64,000 nucleotides of DNA from Ahaetulla prasina (taxonomy: Eukaryota; Chordata; Lepidosauria; Squamata; Colubridae): assembly GCF_028640845.1 (NCBI RefSeq), contig NC_080542.1, positions 15,207,901 to 15,271,900 on the forward strand, read 5' to 3'. Positions 57,385-64,000 of this stretch are shown here, one piece after another (position 1 is the stretch's first letter; every line of letters starts with the position of its first letter). A program made the position numbers and the translations under genes. The notes below the pieces were generated by a model that was not told the DNA's origin, made no database searches, and worked only from the letters and a program-made list of their open reading frames with translations.

Positions 57385-58569
57385 TAAATTAGTGTGGAAA
57401 TTAAGGCACTTTGATCATGTCTTTTGATGATGATTGATAGTTGGTGTTCATGCATGTGGGCTAGTAGTCTTCTGAGTTTTGTCTTACACAGGGCCTGTTA
57501 TAGTCCTTATACTATATGTTGTATACACTATATGTGTATTTCTACTCTGGGGCTGCTGGGTCTTTTGCTTTACTTTAGATGCTTTGGAGGGCTTTAATTG
57601 GCTTATATGCTACAGTAAATCCATGTGGTTTGCACTTTGCTGTGTATTATTTACTCTTGCAAGCAATTGTATGCTGTGTTAGTTATTTTTTAAATTTATA
57701 TTGACAAGCATATAATATTATGGAAATGTCAAAACTGCTGAAAGATTTCAATCCCTAATCCTAGAAATACTTACACATATATCCCCTTTTTATTTTCTCC
57801 ATTCTGTTTTAGACATTTACCTATTGCCAAAAGATTTACTATTATTTATACAAGTTAAATCTATTTTCTCTTTTCTTATGTCTGTTGGTTATTAAAATTT
57901 TAATGGTAGTACAAAATGGCAGAAATGAGGTTCAAATTTTATTTCTCACATTTCTTCTTTCCCTTCATTTTTTTTTTCATTAGCTTTTACCTTCTGGTTC
58001 TCCTATGGGTCTCTCTTTTCTATGAGAAACTTAAATAATTCTATAAATAAAATAAATGCAGCTATGTTACATTTCTCTATTTCTCACAAAACAGCCCCCA
58101 ATGGGATGTGTAAAGAAACCATTCTATAAGGACTTCATTCCATATTTTATTCCTGCACATTTGTTTTCAATCAATTCTACAAGATGGACAGCAATCTCTT
58201 AAGGAGACAATTTCTATCACAATTTGGAGACTTTATAGCATACTGGATCTGATGAGCCAGTTTTGTTTCTTTAACATCTGTTCCTTTCTGTTCAGATTAG
58301 GTCTCAGAACAATAATGTAGCATTTTGGAGTAAAAATGCAGCACAGTAATCCAGCTGCAGAAGTCAAATTGGAAAAGATCTCCACAGCCACCATGTACTT
58401 CCCCTTGGTGCTGAGATAGGTGGGAACAAATAACATCCAGACACTGCAAAAGACCAGCATGCTGAAGGTGATAAATTTGACTTCATTGAAACTGTCAGAT
58501 AGCTTCCTAGCAAAGAAAGCCACTGTAAAACTGATAACAGTCAAAAAAAATCCATAAAACCAAGGACAG

Positions 58570-59987
58570 TTTTTTATTTATTTTATTTATTTATTTTGTC
58601 ACAACATCATACAAAAAGATTATATAGTATATACACATATAAACATATATAGGAAGAAGAAAAGAAAAACAATAGGACAGGAACGGTAGGCACGTTTGTG
58701 CGCTTATGCACGCCCCTTATGGTCCTCTTAGGAATGGGGTGAGGTCAATAGTAGAAAGTTTTTGGTTAAAGCTTTTAGGATTATGGGAAGAGACCACAGA
58801 GTCAGGTAAAGTATTCCAAGCACTGATGATTCTGTTGCAGAAGTCATATTTTCTGCAATCTAGATTAAAGTGGTTTACATTAAGTTTAAATCTATTGGTT
58901 GCCCTTGTATTATTGCAATTAAAGCTGAAGTAGTCTTTGACAGGAAGGACATTACAATAGATGATTCTGTGAGTTAAACTTAGGTCTTGTCGAAGGCGAC
59001 GGAGTTCCAAGTTTTCTAAGCCTAGGATTTCAAGTCTGGTGGGATAAGGTATTTTGTTGTTTTCAGAGGAATGGAGAACTCTTCTTGTAAAATATTTCTG
59101 GACACGTTCAATTGTATTGATGTCAGAGATGTGGTGAGGGTTCCAAACAGGTGAGCTGTATTCTAGAATTGGTCTAGCAAATGTTTTATATGCTCTGGTT
59201 AGTAGTGTGGTGTTTTTGGAAAAGAAGCTACGCAAAATTAGGTTTACAACTCTTAGAGCTTTTTTTGCTATGTAGTTGCAGTGGGCTTTGGCACTTAGAT
59301 CATTTGACATGAAGACTCCAAGGTCTTTAACGGGATGGGGGTCGTCTGTAAGGTAATGTCCATCTAGTATGTACTTAGTTTTAGGGTTCTTTTTTCCTAT
59401 ATGTAAGACTGAGCATTTGCTGGTTGAAATTTGGAGCTGCCAATTTTTAGACCAAGCAGTTAGATGGTCAAGGTCGTTTTGAATTATAGAAGTGTTATCT
59501 GTGGTGTTAAATAGTTTGACATTGTCAGCAAAGAGAACACAATTACTTGAGATATGGTCACAAAGATCATTAATGTATAGAATAAAGAGTGTTGGTCCAA
59601 GGACGCTGCCTTGAGGAACGCCACTCTTGACAGGAACAGGATTTGATAAAGCATTGCCGATTTTGACCACTTGTTGTCTGTTAGACAGAAAAGCAGATAT
59701 CCATTTGTGGAGGGGTCCTGAGATGCCATACGATGTTAGTTTAAGGAGAAGTTTATCGTGTACTACTGAGTCAAAAGCTTTGCAGAAGTCTATGTAGATT
59801 GCATCTATTGATTTGGCTTGATCTAGATTTGAAGTCCATATGTTTTTGCAGTGGAGAAGTTGTAAGTTACATGATAACTGTTTCCTGAAACCAAATTGTT
59901 TGTTGGAGAGTAGGTTGTTAGTTTCTAAGTGTGAGGTAATGGATTGGTTGATGATAGATTCCATGACTTTGCAGGTGACGCAGCAAT
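58570..59987 (-). mobile_element. CR1-superfamily LINE inserted in the gene D exon
   Basis: Reverse-oriented, 5'-truncated, with the 3' (TTTA)n end at 58570-58600. The 433-codon frame (60018-58717, upstream part is host) encodes RT with SGVPQGSVLGPTLFILYIND. The catalytic box is FADNVKLF instead of FADDVKLF as in the nested copy at 43739-45395, so it is catalytically dead although the frame is open. Flanked by ACAG (58566-58569 and 59988-59991). Confidence 0.85.
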
Positions 59988-60012
59988 ACAGTATAAAACA
60001 TGATGGTTGAAC

Positions 60013-60517
60013 CTTCATGTTGTGGCTCCAGCCTCCAAACCTGGCCCCATGCCTGAAAGTGACTCTGAGAGTGAGGGGGAAGGGCCGGTAAGGCTTACCT
60101 CAGAAGCACCGATTCCTTTGGCCCGGCTCCAGGAGCCAGAACCAAGCCAGTCGGAGGACGTAATGAGGCCAACATCCCCTGATTCCTCCCTTCCTCAGGC
60201 TATGCCTACAGATGCAGCTGATAACCATACCAATCAAGCCTGGACTGATCCGCGCTTCAGAAGATTAGAGAGGTGTCATCATCAAAGGGAAGAGTGGGAT
60301 ATATATATCCACAGGATATATAAAGAGTTTTGGGACTGCTTTCAGTTCTACGGGAAGCAAATTAGCTGAACCGTGTCGAAGTGAGCTGAAGTCTTAATCT
60401 GTTTGAACTTTTTGGCAGGTAGCTGCGTTTTCCCAGCCAGGACTGATAAGAGCCATCTATCCACTGGCTGAAGGCCAGCTCATTTCTCCAGAGTGAGGAC
60501 GGAGACAGAACACTTCA
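60013..60517 (+). mobile_element. Solo Ty3/Gypsy LTR with CTTCA target duplication
   Basis: A 495-bp LTR (60018-60512), TGTTGTGGCTCC to GACAGAACA, flanked by CTTCA (60013-60017 and 60513-60517), inside the gene D 7TM exon. On the plus strand its first 350 bp are one open frame (to 60369): acidic PESDSESEGEGP, then EPEPSQSEDVMRPTSPDS and QAWTDPRFRRLERCHHQREE. A GATATATAAAG box at about 60315 overlaps the end of that frame. Confidence 0.9.
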
Positions 60518-60683
60518 TTACATTCTAGGACAATTTCTTTGGCCATAGCGTGCATGTCTGAATCTGGGAATGGGGGAGAAATTCCCAGGCATATACTACT
60601 GATGGTGGTACTAGGGAGCAAGAAAGAATGATAACATTGGCCAGCCTGTTCCCCACCCATTTCCTCATTTTGGAGCCTGGCTT

Positions 60684-60975
60684 GGTGGCCAAGCATGCGC
60701 AGACCTTCTGTGCATACACAAAACATTCAGCTCATGCCCAGAAGGTAAAACACACATTACTTCCTGTTTAAAACGAGGAAGTAATGACACCTGGGAGGGT
60801 GGGCAGAGCGTTGCTCTGCCATCCCTACCGGATCGCTGAACTACCAGCCACAATCGCTACCAGATTGTGTGATCCGGTTCTATCTTGGAGCATTTCACCC
60901 TTGCTACCAACCTGCCTTCCATTGAAGAACTGTACACTGCACGAGTCAAAATGAGGCCTGTGAAATATTTAAACA
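60684..60975. other. MITE-like sequence and LINE scrap at the gene D deletion
   Basis: 60684-60899 is GC-rich with GCATGCGCAGACC and ends near GCATTTCACCC, resembling one end of the hAT-like MITEs. 60900-60975 is a piece of the CR1/L3 LINE ([20 protein letters not shown]). Confidence 0.5.
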
Positions 60976-62372
60976 TCATTAACATGGGAAATATTGCTAG
61001 ATATAAAGATATTTTGAATGAAAAGGGGAAACCTAAAACTAAACAAGAGCCGAATGATCAAGGGATCAACATGGCGTGGTTTTCACAAGTGCAGATACAT
61101 TCTAGATATGAGAAAGATGCTTAATTATATGGTTTCCATAAAGAATTAACAGAATTAGAGAAGATGTTAACAGGGACAGAAGACTGATAAAAATGCTGTA
61201 TAATTACTTATTTGTCATTAAAGATTAACAATTGAAGGAGGCAATGATAGCATGACCAAAAAACATTGATTACAGAATAGAATTAGATAAATGGCAGAAG
61301 TTGTGGGACAGGAAATATTTTATTTATTTTTATTTATTTGAATTTATATCCCACCCTTCTTCGAAGACTCAGGGCGGTTTACACTATGTCAAGCAATAGT
61401 CTTCATCCATTTGTATATTATATACAAAGTCAACTTTATTGCCCCCAACAATCTGGGTCCTCATTTTACCTACCTTATAAAGGATGGAAGGTTGAGTCAA
61501 CCTTGGGCCTGGTGGGACTTGAACCTGCAGTATAATATAATAATATAAATATAAATATAAAGTAACAATGTCAAGTGCATATAATGAAAATCTGTATAAG
61601 TTGTTTTATAGATGGCATCTTGCACTGGCGAGGTTAGCAAAGATTTTTAAAGACAAGTCAGCTAAATATTGGAAATGCTACCAGATACCTGGGTCATATT
61701 GTCATTTGTGCTGGACATGTGTAGAAGAAAAAAATATTGGATAAAAATACAAATGTGGTTGGAAAAGATGATAAAGCACCACATTGACTTAAAACCAGAA
61801 ACGTTTTTGTTGGGGATTTTACCTGAAACTTATAGTAAAGGGAATGCATATTTAATTATACACGTATTAACCGCAGATAGAATTGTATTTGCACAAAACT
61901 GGAAAAGCGGAGAGGTCCCTACTGATGAGAATGCGATTAGGAAAATATTAGAATGTGCAGAAATGAATAGATTAACGCTTGCTATAAAGGAGAAAGGGCA
62001 AACTGACTATTAGATGACATGGGAGTTATTGTATGAATGGTTGAAAACAAAAATAGAAGTTAGAAATAAATGGAGATCAGTGAAATATAGAAAACATGTT
62101 AAGATAGAGAAGCAAACAATATGTTGATTCCTACTAATATGACTATTAAGATTATTATATTTAATATTATATTCTAATTAGCAGACATGTTAAGAGGGAG
62201 AAATGAATAGATGTATTATACTCATTATTGTTATTGTAAGATTAAGGAATTAATATCAATGTAATGAATGCTGTTGTAAATTTTTATTGTTATTGTACAA
62301 AGATATTTGTATCCAGACGACACACTATTTAATGGAAGATGGAATGTTTACGTTTAATATTTTTTTAAAAAA
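60976..62372 (+). mobile_element. L1 LINE ORF2 3' end, with a SINE inside
   Basis: The forward strand contains the C-terminal part of L1 ORF2 (YKLFYRWHLALARLAKIFKD, then PETFLLGILPETYSKGNAYL and LTADRIVFAQNWKSGEVPTD), a 3'UTR of about 340 bp and an A-rich end near 62366. A reverse tRNA-SINE (61320-61531) splits it. Frames are broken by stops. Confidence 0.75.
61320..61531 (-). repeat. tRNA-derived SINE (partial)
   Basis: Reverse copy of the 5866-6125 family, with CACCCTTCTTCGAAGACTCA at its 3' side and GGTGGGACTTGAACCTGCAG at the B-box side. Confidence 0.82.
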
Positions 62373-62379
62373 AGTAAAA

Positions 62380-62480
62380 AGTTTTGTTCTCCAATATCTG
62401 CAGTTCACTTCCAACTGAGAAAACAGGTGAATTCAAATGGAAATTTCAGTCGTTTAATTAAACAACAACTCCTTCTCCTC
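62380..62480. repeat. Fragment of the V2R upstream spacer (unit 3)
   Basis: Matches the sequence upstream of exon 1 in unit 1 (33215-33305) and unit 2 (49880-49975): CAACTGAGAAAACAG then GAATTCAAATGGAAATTTCA. It shows that unit 3 continues here without exons 1-5. Confidence 0.8.
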
Positions 62481-62708
62481 CTCCTCTTCCTCCATCACCA
62501 TTTCCTTTGTTTTAGTCAACTATTAAAATAGGTTGTGTGAATCTGAAAACAGTAACTCTTAGAATGACCATAGAGTCCTAATGGATGATCACTTAAATAT
62601 GAGCTAGCAGTGTGTGGCAGCAGCCAAATAAACTGTTTGATGTTTAAAAAGCTAAATGTTTGTTGTATAAAGAGGCATAAAATTGGTTGCAGGATCTGGG
62701 TTTGGCTA

Positions 62709-62789
62709 GAAAATATTAGAATGTGCAGAAATGAATAGATTAACGCTTGCTATAAAGAAGAAAGGGCAAACTGACTATTAGATGACATA
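62709..62789 (+). repeat. Second copy of an 80-bp L1 ORF2 stretch
   Basis: Nearly identical to 61939-62020 (GAATGTGCAGAAATGAATAG through GACTATTAGATGACAT), in the same orientation. Confidence 0.88.
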
Positions 62790-62799
62790 GAGAGAGAGA

Positions 62800-63295
62800 G
62801 AGAGAAGGATTAGGGGGGACAGGGTAGCAGTATTCCAGTATTTGAGAGGTTGCCACAAAGGGGGGAGGGAGATGTCAATTTATTTTCCAAAGCATCAGAA
62901 GCAATGGTGGGATTCAGCCAGTTCGCACCACTTCGGTAGAACCGGTTGTTAATTTTCTGAGCAGTTTGGCAAACTGGTTGTTGGAAGAAATCATTAGGGC
63001 AGAGAACCGGTTGTTAAATTATTTGAATCCCACCACTGATCAGAAGGCAGGACAAGAAATAATGGATGGAAACTAATCAAGGGGGAGAAGCAACCTGGAA
63101 TTAAGGAGAAACTTCCTAGCAGTGAACCAGTGGAATAGTTTGCCAATAGCAGTTGTGGGTGTTTTATCACTGGAGTGTTTTAAGAAGAGATTGGATAGTC
63201 TCTTGTCTGGAATGGTGTATGATCTCCTGTTTGAGCACAAAGCTGGACTAGAAGACTTCCAAGGTCTCTTTCAGCTCTATTCTGATTTATTGAGA
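62800..63295 (+). mobile_element. CR1 LINE 3' end interrupted by a MITE
   Basis: CR1 3' phrases AGTATTTGAGAGGTTGCCAC, AATGGATGGAAACTAATCAA and GACTAGAAGACTTCCAAGGT. Continuity is restored by removing 62902-63046. Confidence 0.82.
62894..63046. mobile_element. Short hAT-type MITE with 8-bp target duplication
   Basis: A 137-bp element (62902-63038) with ends CAATGGTGGGATTCA and TTGAATCCCACCACTG, flanked by ATCAGAAG (62894-62901 and 63039-63046). A deleted relative of 9788-10274. Confidence 0.87.
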
Positions 63296-63534
63296 TAAAA
63301 ATATGCACACTTTTCCTGAGCTTTGGTATTTACTACTTATTATGGTTTAATGAGTTGTATCTATTAAATGAAAATTATATTGTCAAGCAGGTTATTATTA
63401 TGTAGATGTCAGATTGCTACAATATTTTAAATTAATTTATCTTCTGTTCCTGTGAGTATCCCCTCCAACTCTCTTTTCTAAGTAAAAACCATATTGTTTA
63501 GCATCTTTTTCTTATCTTGTTTGAAATATCAAAA

Positions 63535-64000
63535 TGAAATTCAACAGTGAAAAAAGTAAGGGTCTACATTTAGGCAAAAAAACAAAAAAACAAAATGCAC
63601 AGGTACCGGATATGTGGTACCTTGCTCAATAGTAGTAACTGTGAGAGGGATCTTGGAGTCCCAGTGGACAACCATTTAGATATGAGCCAGCAGTGTGCAG
63701 CAGCTGCCAAAAAAGCCAACACAATTCTGGGCTGCATAAACAGAGAGAGAGAATCAAGATCACGTGAAGTGTTAATACCACTTTATAATGCCTTGGTAAG
63801 GCCACACTTGGAATATTGCGTTCAGTTTTGGTCGCCACGATGTAAAAAAGATGTTGAGACTCTAGAAAGAGTGCAGAGAAAAGCAACAAAGATGATTAGG
63901 GGACTGGAGGCTAGAACATATGAAGAATGGTTGCAGGAACTCGGTATGTCTAGTTTAATGGAAAGAAGGACTAGGAGAGACATGATAGCTGTGTTCCAAT
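63535..64000 (+). mobile_element. CR1 LINE, RT C-terminus, running off the right edge
   Basis: The forward frame reads [60 protein letters not shown] and [18 protein letters not shown], typical CR1 ORF2 C-terminal sequence, still open at the window end. Confidence 0.9.

Larger units (their letters stand above)
55599..58232. other. Spacer between gene C and gene D, unit 2 copy
   Basis: Continues the unit 1-like spacer after the Gypsy insertion. It contains a tRNA-SINE, an inverted repeat, a CR1 fragment and an LTR-like block (57009-57384). No gene seen. Confidence 0.7.
58233..60683 (-). pseudogene. VMN2R: V2R gene D: last exon split by two retroelements
   Basis: Pieces of one 7TM exon: 58233-58569 ([20 protein letters not shown] to [18 protein letters not shown]), 59988-60017 and 60513-60683 ([20 protein letters not shown]). 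They join in the order of gene C. A LINE (58570-59987) and a solo LTR (60018-60512) sit within the exon. The stop codon is changed to TGG, a run of A has an indel, and a 4-bp loss lies near 60608. At 60684 homology stops. The upstream spacer of the unit reappears at 62380, so exons 1-5 and the first part of exon 6 are deleted. Confidence 0.9.

Noticed and set aside
60007..60369. Host gene start at ATG 60007
   Set aside because: The ATG lies in V2R exon sequence just before the LTR. The frame only continues into the LTR-encoded tail.
1..64000. CRISPR arrays, bacterial operons or viral genomes
   Set aside because: No regularly spaced repeats beyond microsatellites, intron-containing vertebrate genes throughout, and the only retrovirus-like item is a solo LTR.

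Overview
This is eukaryotic, repeat-dense DNA from a squamate, most likely a snake. Three things point there: a head-to-tail array of vomeronasal type-2 receptor (V2R) genes; a CR1/L3-type LINE whose 3' end runs into an (ATTCT/AATAG)n microsatellite, a pattern described for snake CR1 elements; and mixed CR1, L2, L1 and tRNA-SINE debris, some with a Sauria-SINE-like 3' end. All receptor genes lie on the minus strand.

Layout. 1-17.6 kb: first exon of a V2R gene that continues off the left edge (exon 1 at 573-802), then a decayed V2R pseudogene (B: exon 6 at 4745-5564, exon 5 at 11658-11784, exon 4 at 14135-14362). Between them lie a prolidase (PEPD) retrocopy, an unidentified retrocopy, an L1-derived element without ORF2, hAT MITEs and a solo retroviral-type LTR. 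17.7-35.8 kb: tandem unit 1 with gene A, the only apparently intact receptor (six exons, GT-AG introns, compatible phases, about 868 aa). 35.8-58.2 kb: tandem unit 2 with gene C, a recent pseudogene (exon 1 broken, exon 5 missing, 1-bp deletion in TM2). 58.2-62.5 kb: remains of unit 3, pseudogene D, whose last exon is split by a LINE and a solo LTR and whose exons 1-5 are gone.

Units 1 and 2 align over introns and spacer, so nearly every transposon present in one has an exact empty site in the other. The largest unit-2 insertions are a chromodomain Ty3/Gypsy element (50110-55593, 5-bp target duplication, almost identical LTRs, broken gag-pol) and an ORF1-only L1 derivative (41477-45891, 17-bp target duplication) that itself carries a nested LINE.

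The main unusual signals are: (1) the Gypsy element lacks a tRNA-type primer site but has a 12-nt stretch next to the 5' LTR exactly complementary to the predicted transcript 5' end, placed about 32 nt after a TATA box, as in Tf1-type self-priming; (2) its pol frame runs into the 3' LTR, and two diverged solo LTRs in the window keep the same acidic-then-basic protein tail; (3) two HAL1-like, ORF1-only L1 insertions share one architecture, and one appears to carry a 3' transduction. No tRNA, rRNA or CRISPR features were found. Protein-coding potential of the host is limited to the V2R exons.
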